From NCBI GenBank assembly GCA_963169455.1, contig CAUJDW010000162.1, positions 20,357-84,356 on the forward strand: a DNA stretch of 64,000 bases. Reading direction: 5' to 3'. Shown here in pieces: positions 26,784 to 35,389 of the stretch. The position numbers and the translations under genes are program-made. The notes under the pieces are model-generated. The model worked only from the letters and a program-made list of their open reading frames with translations, had not been told where the DNA came from and did no database searches. The first letter of the stretch is position 1. Each line of letters opens with the position of its first letter. This stretch comes from Bacteroidota bacterium. Its GTDB lineage: Bacteria > Bacteroidota > Bacteroidia > Chitinophagales > Saprospiraceae.

Positions 26784-26814
26784 CAAAGATAATCAAGGCT
26801 GGTTCAGCATTCAA
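26784..26814 (-). promoter_or_regulatory. promoter of mqnC
   Basis: Minus-strand TTG (26814-26812) and TATCTTTG (26791-26784) are exactly 20 bases apart, fitting the Bacteroidota -33/-7 consensus. The leader to the ATG at 26757 would be about 20 bases. Confidence 0.7.
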
Positions 26815-26882
26815 CGATCGACCTTCCAAAAGATATTGAAAGTACAAAATCCCGGCAAAAAGCCAGCTTTCGGCGCCCGCAC

Positions 26883-26913
26883 TTGCACAATCCCGGAAAA
26901 AGGCCTATATTTG
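26883..26913 (+). promoter_or_regulatory. promoter of rimP-nusA
   Basis: TTG (26883-26885) and TATATTTG (26906-26913) are 20 bases apart, a full match to the Bacteroidota consensus. The predicted transcript would start at about 26919-26921, at or next to the ATG of a 14-codon reading frame. Confidence 0.7.
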
Positions 26914-26920
26914 CAGCAAC

Positions 26921-26965
26921 ATGAAAAAATCTCGAAAGAGGGAACCCGCGGTTCCCTCTTTTTAA
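26921..26965 (+). CDS. possible leader peptide of 14 aa upstream of rimP
   Basis: ATG AAA AAA ... TAA encodes MKKSRKREPAVPSF. It begins essentially at the predicted transcript start, so it could be translated as a leaderless mRNA. Codons 5-14 coincide exactly with both arms of a 12-bp hairpin. Translation would melt that hairpin, the arrangement expected of attenuation. No independent evidence of translation exists, so it could be a chance frame. Confidence 0.35.
   Translation: MKKSRKREPAVPSF
26935..26963 (+). terminator. terminator-like hairpin in the rimP leader
   Basis: Arms AAAGAGGGAACC (26935-26946) and GGTTCCCTCTTT (26950-26961) pair perfectly over 12 bp with a CGC loop, followed by TT AATT. 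It lies between the promoter and rimP, so it looks like an attenuator or a leader structure rather than the end of a gene. The U-run is short (about five, part of which is in the stem). Confidence 0.7.
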
Positions 26966-26978
26966 TTGTACTAAGCAG

Positions 26979-27452
26979 GTGATAGAAGCTAAGATCGGAT
27001 CCCTACTGGATGAGAAGTTTCAGGAAGAAGGTTTTACGGATTGTTTCCTCCTTGAAGTAAAGTTACACGCCAACCGCAAGCTCGACGTATTTATCGACAG
27101 CGACACCGGAGTCACCTTCGAAAAATGCCAAAGCATAAGCCGGCATCTTGAAAAACACCTCGACGAAGAAGGCTGGCTGGGCGATTCCTACGTACTGGAA
27201 GTTTCGTCGCCGGGCGTGAGCCGCCCGCTGCAGCTACTCCGCCAATACCCCCGCAACATCGGCCGCGTGCTGGAGGTCAGCCTCAAATCGGGCGGCAGCC
27301 AGAAGGGGGCACTGGTAGCTGTGGGGCCGCAAAGCATAACCCTGGAGGAAAAAATCCGCGTCAAGGAGGGCAAGAAAAAAACCACTCAGGTGGTGAGGTC
27401 GGACATTCCATTTGAGGACATAAAAAAAGCAGTAGTCAAAATTTCATTCTAA
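26979..27452 (+). CDS. rimP: ribosome maturation factor RimP
   Basis: 157 residues. The N-terminal alpha-beta domain contains LLEVKLHANRKLDVFIDSD and GVTFEKCQSISRHLE. The hallmark LEVSSPGVSRPL marks its end, and an SH3-like C-terminal domain follows. RimP assists 30S subunit maturation. A GTG start at 26979 fits the family N-terminus. It heads the rimP-nusA operon (14-bp gap to nusA), as in many bacteria. Confidence 0.92.
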   Translation: MIEAKIGSLLDEKFQEEGFTDCFLLEVKLHANRKLDVFIDSDTGVTFEKCQSISRHLEKHLDEEGWLGDSYVLEVSSPGVSRPLQLLRQYPRNIGRVLEVSLKSGGSQKGALVAVGPQSITLEEKIRVKEGKKKTTQVVRSDIPFEDIKKAVVKISF

Positions 27453-27466
27453 AAATCAGTTAAGCA

Positions 27467-28717
27467 ATGGTAAACCTGGTGGATACCTTCTCGGAATTTA
27501 AAGCCGGGAAAAATATAGACCGCCCGACCATGGTGCGGGTGCTGGAGGATGTGTTCCGCACCCTCATCCGCAAGAAGTTCGGGTCAGATGAAAACTTCGA
27601 TGTGATCGTCAACACGACCAAGGGCGACCTCGAACTGTGGCGCGTGCGCGAGATTGTGCCCGACGGGGAAGTCACCGATGACCGCAGCCAGATTTCCATC
27701 TCCGAAGCCCTGGCCATCGATGAAGACTACGAGATCGGCGAGGAGTGCTACGAGCAGCTCCACCTGGAAGACTTCGGCCGCCGCGCCATCATGGCCGCCC
27801 GCCAGACGCTCATCTCCAGGATCATGGAGCTGGAAAAGGACGAGATCTACCGCCGCTACAACGAAAGGGTGGGCGACCTCATCGTGGGCGAGGTGCACCA
27901 GATACTCAAGCGCGAACTGCTCATCCTGGACGATGCCACGGGCAACGAACTGGTGCTGCCCCGCAACGAGATGATCAAGGGCGATTTCTTCCGCAAGGGC
28001 GATATGGTGCGCGGCGTCATCAAAAAGGTGGAAATGCGCAACAACACCCCGGCGGTCATCATGTCCCGCACCGACAGCCTCTTCCTGGAAAAACTCCTGG
28101 AACAGGAAGTCCCGGAAATCGAAGACGGGCTGATCACCGTCAAAAAGATCGTCCGCATCCCCGGCGACCGCGCCAAGGTGGCCGTGGAATCCTACGACGA
28201 CCGCATCGACCCGGTAGGCGCCTGCGTGGGCATGAAAGGCTCGCGCATCCACGGCATCGTCCGCGAACTGCGCAACGAGAACATCGACATCGTCAACTAT
28301 ACGAACAACCCCAGCCTGTTCATCCAGCGCGCCCTGACGCCGGCCAAGGTCACCTCCATCGAACTGCTGATGGAAGACCCCGAGCAACCCCGCGCCAATG
28401 TCTATCTGGAGCCCGAGCAGGTTTCCCTGGCCATCGGCAAAGGCGGCACCAATATCAAGCTGGCCAGCAAACTGACCGGCTTCGAGATCGACGTCTACCG
28501 CAACGCACAGGATGAGATCGAAATCGACGACGTCGACCTCGATGAATTCAAGGACGAGATCGATGAATGGGTCATCGACCAACTGAAATCCATCGGTTGC
28601 GATACCGCCCGCAGCGTGCTCAACCTCAGCAAGCCCGAACTGCTGCGCCGCACCGACCTGGAAGAAGAGACCGTAGACGAACTGCTCAATATCCTCGCAG
28701 CTGAGTTTGAAGACTGA
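27467..28717 (+). CDS. nusA: transcription elongation/termination factor NusA
   Basis: 416 residues. The N-terminal RNA-polymerase-binding domain comprises residues 1-130, followed by the S1 domain (VGDLIVGEVHQILKRELLILDD), then KH1 (VGACVGMKGSRIHGIVREL) and KH2 (LAIGKGGTNIKLASKLTG). The C-terminus ends after a short acidic helical segment. It controls pausing, termination and antitermination during transcription. It follows rimP in the same operon and is closed by a hairpin at 28785. Confidence 0.95.
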   Translation: MVNLVDTFSEFKAGKNIDRPTMVRVLEDVFRTLIRKKFGSDENFDVIVNTTKGDLELWRVREIVPDGEVTDDRSQISISEALAIDEDYEIGEECYEQLHLEDFGRRAIMAARQTLISRIMELEKDEIYRRYNERVGDLIVGEVHQILKRELLILDDATGNELVLPRNEMIKGDFFRKGDMVRGVIKKVEMRNNTPAVIMSRTDSLFLEKLLEQEVPEIEDGLITVKKIVRIPGDRAKVAVESYDDRIDPVGACVGMKGSRIHGIVRELRNENIDIVNYTNNPSLFIQRALTPAKVTSIELLMEDPEQPRANVYLEPEQVSLAIGKGGTNIKLASKLTGFEIDVYRNAQDEIEIDDVDLDEFKDEIDEWVIDQLKSIGCDTARSVLNLSKPELLRRTDLEEETVDELLNILAAEFED

Positions 28718-28778
28718 GGGGAAGCGGGCCCGGCTGTCCGGGGAACTCTTTTCGGCTGCCCGTTGTTCGTTTGGGTGT

Positions 28779-28806
28779 GAAAAAGGGCCAAAAAGCCCGT
28801 TTTTCT
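28779..28806 (+). terminator. terminator after nusA
   Basis: GGGC (28785-28788) pairs with GCCC (28795-28798) across a CAAAAA loop, preceded by an A-run and followed by G and a T-run. The stem is short, but the flanking A and T runs support an intrinsic terminator, separating rimP-nusA from infB. Confidence 0.6.
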
Positions 28807-28823
28807 TATTTTGCAAAGCATAG

Positions 28824-29051
28824 TTGCTGAATAGACAGCAAGATAGCTTATCTTTGCAGTGTTGTTCCGGACGCTGGGGCCAGCATAAGACGGAACTTTT
28901 CTGAAAAATTTGAATCTCGGTGGGCAAAAGCTCTCTGCAATCGCCTTTTTATTTTATTCATCCACAAAAGATAATAGAATATGTAAGGACTATTTCGCTA
29001 AAAGAAGCTTTTGCCTGTCTGCAAGCGTTGCTTAAGTACTAAAACTTCATA
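28824..29051 (+). promoter_or_regulatory. infB promoter and structured 5' leader
   Basis: This is the second part of the 334-bp nusA-infB gap. TATCTTTG at 28849-28856 matches the -7 element; the nearest TTG (28824-28826) is 22 bases upstream, two more than elsewhere in the window. The implied leader is about 190 bases. It contains GTTCCG/CGGAAC arms (28864-28869, 28891-28896) enclosing GCTG/CAGC, and a long-range pair GGCAAAAGCT (28923-28932) with AGCTTTTGCC (29006-29015). The structures suggest a regulated leader; the regulator is unknown. Confidence 0.5.
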
Positions 29052-31976
29052 ATGGAGAAACGTTTAGTTAAGATAGCAAAAGAGTTAAATGTGGGGACAA
29101 CCACTATTGTTGAGCACCTCCTCAAGAGTGGTTTCGAGATTGAGAACAAGCCGACCGCGAAAGTCACCGATGAAATGTACGCGGAGCTGCTCAAGGAGTT
29201 CCAGAAGTCCATTGCTATCAAAGAACAGGCCGACCAATTGATCATCGGCAGCCGCCCCGCCACTGTTGCAACTCCGGCAAAAAAGGAAAAGCAGGATATC
29301 TTTTCTTCCTCCCGCTCCGAGGAACTCGCCCGGCACAAGGTGGAGAAGCCCGCTCCGCGGCCGGAAAGCAAGGAAGCGGAACCGCACGGCAATGGCAAGG
29401 AAGCCGTCGAAGAAGAAAGCCACCGGCCTCAGCACCGGCTCAAAGTACTGGGTAAGATCGACCTGGAAAGCCGCCTGAAGCCGAAAAAAGACGGGCAACC
29501 TGCCGAAGTGGAAGCGCCTGCTCCCAAGCCGGAGCCCAAAGCGGAAGCACCCGCAGCCAAGCCGGAACCCAAAGCGGAAAAACCTGCGCAACCCGCCGGG
29601 GAAGCGAAGCCCGAGATGCCGCCTGCCAAAGAAACGGCTCCGGTAAAAGAAGAAGCGCCCGCCGAAGAAAAAATACCGGCGCCCGCCGCAGAGAAACCTA
29701 AAGAAGAACAACCTAAGGAGGATACCCTGGTCCGCGCCGAAGCCCCCGAACTCCGGGGCCTGAAAATCCTCGGCAAAATCGATACCGATAAGCTGGAGCG
29801 CCCAAAGCGCAAGAAGAAAAAGGAAAAGGACAAAAAAGAAGCCAAACCGGCTGCCGAAGAAAAGCCGAAAAAGCCGAAAGTAGCCGGCGAGGCGCCCCCG
29901 GCAAAGCCGGAAACCGATGAAGAGGGCTTGCGCAAAAAGCGCAAGCGCAAGCGCAAAAAGGTCGCCGCCACATCCGATGGAGCAGGCAGGGCAGGCGCAG
30001 CAGTTGGCAGAAACCGCAGCGCAGGCGGGGAAGATGCAGAAAAAGAGGTTTCCCAAAGAGAGATCGAAGAAAAGATCAGGGCCACCATGGCCCGCCTGTC
30101 GGGCGGCGGTAAAAAGAAACGCCAGAAAATGCGCCGCGACAACCGCGAACGCCTGCGCGAACGCCAGGAACTGCGCGAGCAGGAAATGCATTCCGACAAA
30201 ATACAGGTGACGGAATTCATCTCGGTGCAGGAACTGGCCAACCTGATGAGCGTTCCGGTTGCCGACGTCATCACCACCTGCCTCAACCTGGGCGTCATCG
30301 TCTCCATCAACCAGCGCCTCGATGCCGAAATCATCGAACTGCTGGTCGAAGAATTCGGCCACGAAGTGGAATTCATCAGCGTCGGCGAAGAAGCCGAAGA
30401 AGAGGAAGAAATCATCGACGCCCCGGAAGACCTCGAAGCCCGCGCGCCCATCGTCACCGTCATGGGCCACGTCGACCACGGTAAAACGTCTCTGCTGGAC
30501 TATATCCGCAAAGCCAACGTCGTATCCGGTGAGGCCGGGGGCATCACCCAGCACATCGGCGCCTACGAAGTGGTGATGGACAAGGCTAAGGATTACAAAA
30601 AGATCACCTTCCTCGACACCCCCGGCCACGAGGCCTTCACCGCTATGCGCGCCCGCGGCGCCAAGGTGACGGACATCGCCGTGATCATCGTCGCTGCCGA
30701 CGACAACATCATGCCGCAAACCAAAGAGGCCATCAGCCACGCGCAGGCCGCCGGCGTGCCCATCGTATTCGCCATCAACAAAATCGACAAACCGGGCGCG
30801 GCGCCCGAACGGATCAAACAGGAACTGGCCTCCATGAACTTCCTCGTCGAAGAATGGGGCGGCAAATACCAGTCGCAGGATATCTCCGCAAAAACGGGGG
30901 TGGGCATCGACGAACTGCTGGAAAAAATCCTGCTCGAAGCCGAAATCCTCGAACTGAAGGCCAACCCGAAACGCAACGCCCTGGGCACCGTCATCGAAGC
31001 CTCCCTCGACAAGGGCCGTGGTTATGTGGCCAAAATGCTGGTGCAAACCGGCACCCTGAAAATCGGCGACCCCGTAGTGGCCGGTGAACATTCTGGCAAG
31101 GTCAAGGCCATGTTCAACGAACGCGGCAAACGCGTCAAGGAGGCCGGGCCGTCCACGCCGGTGCTGGTGCTCGGCCTGAGCGGCGCTCCCCAGGCCGGCG
31201 AACGCTTCAAAGTAGAAGAAAACGAGCAGGACGCCCGCCAGATCGCCTCCAAACGCGCCCAGATACTGCGCGAACAGGCCAACCGCGCCACCAAGCGCAT
31301 CAGCCTCGACGAAATCGGGCGCCGCCTCGCGCTGGGCAACTTCCAGGAACTCAACCTCATCGTCAAGGGCGACGTGGACGGCTCCGTGGAGGCCCTGTCC
31401 GACTCCCTGATCAAACAATCGATCGAATCCGTACAGGTAAACGTCATCCATAAGGCTGTCGGCCAGATCATCGAATCCGACGTCCTGCTCGCCTCAGCTT
31501 CCGACGCCATCATCATCGGCTTCCAGGTGCGCCCCTCCCTCGCCGCCCGCAAACTGGCGGAGCGCGAAGGGGTGCAGATCAAAATGTATTCGATCATCTA
31601 CGAAGCGATCGAAGAAATCCGGGCCGCTATCGAAGGCATGCTCGAACCGACCAAAGAGGAGAAGATCGTCGGACAAATGGAAGTCCGCGAAGTGTACAAG
31701 ATCAGCAAAGTGGGCACCGTTGCCGGCTGCTACATGCAGGAAGGCAGGATTGCCCGCAACACCAATATCCGCCTGATCCGCGACGGCATCGTCATCTTCC
31801 CCACCCGCGAAGGGCAAATGGCGGAAATCGCCTCGCTCAAACGCTTCAAAGAGGATGTGCGCGAAGTGAAGGCCGGCCTGGAATGCGGCCTGTCCATCAA
31901 AAACTTCAACGACATCAAAGTCGGTGACGTGATCGAAGGCTACGAAATCATCGAGATAAAACGGAAACTCGATTAA
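29052..31976 (+). CDS. infB: translation initiation factor IF-2
   Basis: 974 residues. An IF2-N domain (residues 1-55) precedes a long Lys/Pro/Ala/Glu-rich linker (about 65-330), then a second IF2-N segment ([14 protein letters not shown]). The G domain has GHVDHGKT near 471, DTPGHEAF and NKIDKPG, followed by the beta-barrel and C-terminal domains ([10 protein letters not shown] end). It delivers initiator tRNA to the 30S subunit and promotes subunit joining. The linker is low-complexity, typical of Bacteroidota IF-2. It has its own promoter and leader. Confidence 0.96.
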   Translation: MEKRLVKIAKELNVGTTTIVEHLLKSGFEIENKPTAKVTDEMYAELLKEFQKSIAIKEQADQLIIGSRPATVATPAKKEKQDIFSSSRSEELARHKVEKPAPRPESKEAEPHGNGKEAVEEESHRPQHRLKVLGKIDLESRLKPKKDGQPAEVEAPAPKPEPKAEAPAAKPEPKAEKPAQPAGEAKPEMPPAKETAPVKEEAPAEEKIPAPAAEKPKEEQPKEDTLVRAEAPELRGLKILGKIDTDKLERPKRKKKKEKDKKEAKPAAEEKPKKPKVAGEAPPAKPETDEEGLRKKRKRKRKKVAATSDGAGRAGAAVGRNRSAGGEDAEKEVSQREIEEKIRATMARLSGGGKKKRQKMRRDNRERLRERQELREQEMHSDKIQVTEFISVQELANLMSVPVADVITTCLNLGVIVSINQRLDAEIIELLVEEFGHEVEFISVGEEAEEEEEIIDAPEDLEARAPIVTVMGHVDHGKTSLLDYIRKANVVSGEAGGITQHIGAYEVVMDKAKDYKKITFLDTPGHEAFTAMRARGAKVTDIAVIIVAADDNIMPQTKEAISHAQAAGVPIVFAINKIDKPGAAPERIKQELASMNFLVEEWGGKYQSQDISAKTGVGIDELLEKILLEAEILELKANPKRNALGTVIEASLDKGRGYVAKMLVQTGTLKIGDPVVAGEHSGKVKAMFNERGKRVKEAGPSTPVLVLGLSGAPQAGERFKVEENEQDARQIASKRAQILREQANRATKRISLDEIGRRLALGNFQELNLIVKGDVDGSVEALSDSLIKQSIESVQVNVIHKAVGQIIESDVLLASASDAIIIGFQVRPSLAARKLAEREGVQIKMYSIIYEAIEEIRAAIEGMLEPTKEEKIVGQMEVREVYKISKVGTVAGCYMQEGRIARNTNIRLIRDGIVIFPTREGQMAEIASLKRFKEDVREVKAGLECGLSIKNFNDIKVGDVIEGYEIIEIKRKLD

Positions 31977-32058
31977 ACGACGGGAAACAGGCCGGGGTGT
32001 CCCGGAAGATGAAGCCTGAAAACTATAGGCTTGCGAAGGAGCTTCGTTCTCCGCTGCG

Positions 32059-32508
32059 CTAGTTCCGCCCACCACGCCCTGCACGTGCACCGGACGGGCT
32101 GAGGATACGGCTCTGGGTGCGCAGCATCTGGCCGCTGCCTTGTCCTTTACCGGGTGCGTATCCTTTCTGCGAACCTTGCCCGTTTTTAAAACCTTGTCCC
32201 TGCCCCTGCCCTTCTGCTTTCCGGGTGGCGCCTTTCTTACCGTTGTAAGCCTTTTGGTTCTTTTTTATCTTGCGGCACTCATTTTTCGAGAGCTGGCCGT
32301 CGCCATTGCCGTCAAACCGGGCGAAGTTGCCGTTTCGGCATTCGCTTTGGGAGATTACCCCGCCACCATTCTGATCGCATTGGGCAAAGCGTGGGCCTTT
32401 GCCGGATTGCTGGCCATTCTGGGCATTTGCAGCGCCTGCCGAGAAAAAGAGCGCAAACCCCAGAACCAGTAAGAAGCCGTTCCATTTCATATTGATTGCC
32501 GATTTCAT
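32059..32508 (-). CDS. small secreted EF-hand protein
   Basis: 149 residues. After a signal peptide (FLLVLGFALFFSAGAANA) come two 12-residue EF-hand-type loops. The second, DGNGDGQLSKNE, is canonical; the first, DQNGGGVISQSE, lacks the usual acidic residue at position five. The rest is a basic Lys/Gly/Gln-rich tail. It probably binds calcium outside the cytoplasm. The promoter, GTGAAA-N17-CGTAGTAAGGG, is shared with the divergent DUF2202 gene, which links it to the nearby ECF sigma factor. Confidence 0.75.
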   Translation of the reverse strand: MKSAINMKWNGFLLVLGFALFFSAGAANAQNGQQSGKGPRFAQCDQNGGGVISQSECRNGNFARFDGNGDGQLSKNECRKIKKNQKAYNGKKGATRKAEGQGQGQGFKNGQGSQKGYAPGKGQGSGQMLRTQSRILSPSGARAGRGGRN

Positions 32509-32552
32509 GATCCTGGTTTTTTAATAGTTTTGAATCTGTTGTCACCCCTTAC

Positions 32553-32579
32553 TACGCAGGGCCGGAAATTTTCTTTCAC
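32553..32579 (-). promoter_or_regulatory. candidate ECF-sigma promoter of the EF-hand gene
   Basis: On the minus strand GTGAAA (32579-32574) is followed after 17 bases by CGTA (32556-32553), continuing GTAAGGG. The same two boxes with identical spacing precede the divergent DUF2202 gene. The lengths and CGTA box fit the general form of ECF promoters. Confidence 0.6.
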
Positions 32580-32624
32580 CCTGAAAAAAATGCTCATTTA
32601 AACCTCATACGCCGTCCTGGAAAT

Positions 32625-32674
32625 GTCACGGGGTGGCTGAACTATGACAAGATCAAAGCGAGCCACCCCGTGAC
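32625..32674. repeat. isolated copy of the GTCACGGGGTGGCT hairpin
   Basis: GTCACGGGGTGGCT (32625-32638) and AGCCACCCCGTGAC (32661-32674) are perfect 14-bp inverted arms around 22 bases. The same arms build the seven-unit array at 60721-61140. It lies between the two divergent ECF-type promoters; apart from these promoters, the 384-bp gap 32509-32892 shows nothing else. Confidence 0.85.
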
Positions 32675-32822
32675 TTCCTTTCAAGCCTGGCGAGAAAGCC
32701 AGTACACAATTAGAACTTCTGGGAAATCACCCTGGCTGGAACCTGAAAAGCACGATACCCTCAACACTCTGATAATCAACCCGTTGCTGCTTCGTCTTTT
32801 TTTAGTAAAAAAATCCGGGGAA

Positions 32823-32849
32823 GTGAAAGAAAAATCAAAGGGCCGCGTA
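32823..32849 (+). promoter_or_regulatory. candidate ECF-sigma promoter of the DUF2202-sigma operon
   Basis: GTGAAA (32823-32828), 17 bases, then CGTA (32846-32849) continuing GTAAGGG. The sequence matches the promoter of the divergent EF-hand gene over both boxes, including a following TGA and A-rich -35 extension. It would place the sigma factor under its own control. Confidence 0.6.
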
Positions 32850-32892
32850 GTAAGGGTGAACAGACAATCATTCTTCACTAAAAGTTATAGTC

Positions 32893-33918
32893 ATGAAAAG
32901 TCAAATGATAAGATGGTTCGGCAGCATCACTTTACTGGCCGTTTTCGCTCTTCTTTTTGCACAATGCGAAAAAGCGGAAAGCCAGGCTATGGATGATGGC
33001 CCCGGCGCGGCAGTGATTTCGGAACGCAGCCTTGCAGCCGGCCCGGTAGATATATGCAGTTGCCTGACGGCCAATTTCGGCATTCAGGAATTGTCAGATG
33101 CAGAAGAAGCCGCCCTTTTGTTCATGCGGGAAGAGGAGAAACTCGCCCGGGACGCCCATTCCGCTTTGTATGAGCAGTGGCAGTCGCCGGCCTTTGCCAA
33201 TATCGGGCGTTCCGAACAACGGCACATGGACGCCATGCTCTGCCTGATCAATAAATATGAACTGGATGACCCGGTGGGCGAAAATGGCAAAGGCGTATTC
33301 CAGAATGCTACTTTGCAGGAAATGTACAATACCCTGACGGCCCAGGGCGCTCAAAGCCTCAAGGACGCCCTCGCTGTAGGCGCCACCATAGAGGACGCTG
33401 ATATCTCTGGCCTGGAAGCGTACCTGGATGACCCCGCCATCGACAATGAAGATATCCAGGCTGCGTTCCGGGAACTGGCCAGGGGCTCCCGCAATCACCT
33501 GCGGGCCTTTTTCCGCCAGCTCGACAGGCTGGGCGAATCCTACGAACCGCAGTATCTCAGCCCGGAAGATTTCGAATACATCATCAGCACCGCACAGGAA
33601 AAAGGCAACGCCATCTGCGGAACCTGCCCCGGCGGCGGGCAGGGCAATGGGAACGGACAGGGCAATGGCACAGGCATCTGTGACGGCAGCGGCCCCCATG
33701 GCAACGGCGGGCAGGGTAATGGCCAGGGCGGCAATGGCAACTGTGATGGTACGGGCCCCCATGGTAATGGCAATAATGGAGGCAATGGTAATGGTAACGG
33801 TAATGGCAATAATGGAGGCAATGGAAATGGCAACAATAACGGCGGAGGCAACGGCAATGGAAATGGAGGCAATAACGGAGGCAATGGCAACGGCGGAGGC
33901 AACGGCAGAGGCAACTAG
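32893..33918 (+). CDS. DUF2202 lipoprotein with Gly/Asn-rich tail
   Basis: 341 residues. The N-terminus ends in LLFAQCEKAES, a lipobox-type cysteine. Residues 60-240 form a DUF2202 ferritin-like helical domain: EEAALLFMREEEKLARDAH, IGRSEQRHMDAMLCLI and SRNHLRAFFRQLDRL carry the Glu/His residues typical of the fold. From about 245 to the end is a Gly/Asn/Asp repeat tail (NGNGQGNGTGICDGSGPHG and on) with CDG(S/T)GPHGNG repeats. Family members are often annotated as uncharacterised, possibly metal-binding. It is first in an operon with a sigma factor. Confidence 0.82.
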   Translation: MKSQMIRWFGSITLLAVFALLFAQCEKAESQAMDDGPGAAVISERSLAAGPVDICSCLTANFGIQELSDAEEAALLFMREEEKLARDAHSALYEQWQSPAFANIGRSEQRHMDAMLCLINKYELDDPVGENGKGVFQNATLQEMYNTLTAQGAQSLKDALAVGATIEDADISGLEAYLDDPAIDNEDIQAAFRELARGSRNHLRAFFRQLDRLGESYEPQYLSPEDFEYIISTAQEKGNAICGTCPGGGQGNGNGQGNGTGICDGSGPHGNGGQGNGQGGNGNCDGTGPHGNGNNGGNGNGNGNGNNGGNGNGNNNGGGNGNGNGGNNGGNGNGGGNGRGN

Positions 33919-33961
33919 TGCGGTTTTATAATTACTTTACCCCGTCCGATGCAGAAGAACC

Positions 33962-34543
33962 ATGCACTTCACCAAAGATTTATGCCGGCAATTGAGCGAC
34001 CTGGAGATCATCCGCAAGTCGCTGGAAGAGGTGGATTTCTTTTCGTGCCTCTACGAACGGTATGAAGCCAGCCTGCTGCGTTATGTGAAGCGCCTGGGTG
34101 TCACAGAGGAAGAAGCGCAGGATGTGCTGCAGGAAGCCTTCATCAATATCTGGAAAAACCTGCATGCCTTCGACCAAAGCCTCAAATTGTCGAGCTGGCT
34201 GTACCGCATCGTGCACAACCAGGCGATCTCCTGCCTGCGCAGGAAAAAATCATTTGGCAAGGATCAGAGAGCAGCATTCGACGAAGGCCTGCTGGTTCAT
34301 ATCTCCGACAGCGATCAGGATGAGGACAGCCCGGAGGCCCTGGAAGAAAAGGATCAACACGCCCGCGAGTTACTCGATCAGCTGCCGCTGCCCTACAAGG
34401 AAGTAATGGTGCTGAAGTTTCTGGAAGAGATGAGCTACGAAGAGATATCCGACGTCCTGAAAATCCCCGAAGGCACGGTGGCCGCCCGCATCAACCGCGC
34501 CAAAAAGGCCCTGCGGAAGCTTTCCCCCCGGCCTAATTTTTAA
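33962..34543 (+). CDS. ECF-type RNA polymerase sigma factor
   Basis: 193 residues with sigma region 2 (YERYEASLLRYVKRLGVTEEEAQDVLQEAFINIWKNLHAF, WLYRIVHNQAI) and region 4 (LPLPYKEVMVLKFLEEMSYEEISDVLKIPEGTVAARINRAKKALRKL). There is no sigma region 1.1 or 3. It would direct RNA polymerase to an alternative promoter set, probably the paired GTGAAA...CGTA boxes nearby. It lies 43 bp after the DUF2202 gene and 13 bp before a membrane protein likely to be its regulator. Confidence 0.92.
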   Translation: MHFTKDLCRQLSDLEIIRKSLEEVDFFSCLYERYEASLLRYVKRLGVTEEEAQDVLQEAFINIWKNLHAFDQSLKLSSWLYRIVHNQAISCLRRKKSFGKDQRAAFDEGLLVHISDSDQDEDSPEALEEKDQHARELLDQLPLPYKEVMVLKFLEEMSYEEISDVLKIPEGTVAARINRAKKALRKLSPRPNF

Positions 34544-34556
34544 AACATCGGCAATT

Positions 34557-35276
34557 ATGAAACCTTCGGACAAACTGATACAAACGATCCGGGAGCAACA
34601 GATACAGCCTGTTCCCCGCTGGCGGTTCACCCTCAGGAACCTGTTGCTCTGGAGCGCCTTTGCGGCTGCCGCCCTGCTGGGCGCCCTGGCTTTTTCAGTG
34701 GTCCTTTTCGCCATTCAGCAAACGGACTTCCAGGTCATCAGCCACCTGTCGCACTCCCGCCTGGAGCTGTTCCTGGGCCTGCTGCCGTTTTTCTGGATCA
34801 TCCTGCTTATCGTCTTTCTCATCATTGCCATATACAGTATTCAGTATGCCCCCAAAGGATACAAACTCACCCTGGCCCGCCTGGTGGGCTACAGCGCAGC
34901 CCTGAGCATCCTGCTGGGCGCCCTTTTCTTCATCGGCGGCGGCGCTCAGCGCCTGGAACAGGCCTTCGCGGTCAATGTCGGCCTGTACGAAAGCATTCAG
35001 GAGAAAAAAGTCAAACTCTGGTCGATGCCGGAACAAGGTTATCTCTCCGGACAGATCGAGCAAACGAGCGCGGGGGCCTTCCAGTTGAAAGATTTTGAAG
35101 GGAAGGAGTGGACGGTCGGGCACGAAGGGGCCTTCATTCCCCCCGTGGTTTTGCTGGAAAGAGGGGAAAAGGTGAAACTGATCGGCAAAATGGACGGCCC
35201 GGGCCGCTTCACAGCTGCCGAAGTCCGCCCCTGGGGCGGCATGGAGCGCAACGGGCGGAGGGGGCGCGGGGAATAG
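34557..35276 (+). CDS. membrane protein, candidate anti-sigma factor
   Basis: 239 residues: a short cytoplasmic N-terminus (MKPSDKLIQTIREQQ), three membrane segments (LLLWSAFAAAALLGALAFSVVLF, FFWIILLIVFLIIAIYSI, LVGYSAALSILLGALFFIGGG) and a C-terminal soluble domain of about 90 residues rich in Gly and charged residues. It follows the sigma gene directly, the usual place for an anti-sigma protein. I see no zinc-binding HxxxCxxC motif, so it is not a ZAS-type anti-sigma. Assignment is from position and topology. Confidence 0.55.
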   Translation: MKPSDKLIQTIREQQIQPVPRWRFTLRNLLLWSAFAAAALLGALAFSVVLFAIQQTDFQVISHLSHSRLELFLGLLPFFWIILLIVFLIIAIYSIQYAPKGYKLTLARLVGYSAALSILLGALFFIGGGAQRLEQAFAVNVGLYESIQEKKVKLWSMPEQGYLSGQIEQTSAGAFQLKDFEGKEWTVGHEGAFIPPVVLLERGEKVKLIGKMDGPGRFTAAEVRPWGGMERNGRRGRGE

Positions 35277-35335
35277 GGTTTTATATGGTTTTATGGCTAT
35301 ATTGCTATATTGTTGGCCGGGGTGAGCCCACTTGA
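35277..35335. repeat. partial copy of the ATATTGTT-type repeat
   Basis: Just after the membrane-protein stop, GGTTTTATGGCTATATTGCT and TATTGTTGGCC recall the arrays at 5571 and 17934. The unit is not tandemly repeated here. It occupies half of the short gap before the glycosidase-like gene. Confidence 0.45.
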
Positions 35336-35389
35336 GGGGGTAACACCGCTGTAATTGTCATCCCAACTTTAAACCTTAAACCTGCAACC

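Noticed and set aside
29085-31451. 788-aa minus-strand ORF opposite infB
   Set aside because: Antisense of the infB reading frame with a Phe/Gly-rich shadow composition.
33540-33914. Pro/Leu-rich minus-strand ORF
   Set aside because: Antisense of the Gly/Asn-coding tail of the DUF2202 gene.
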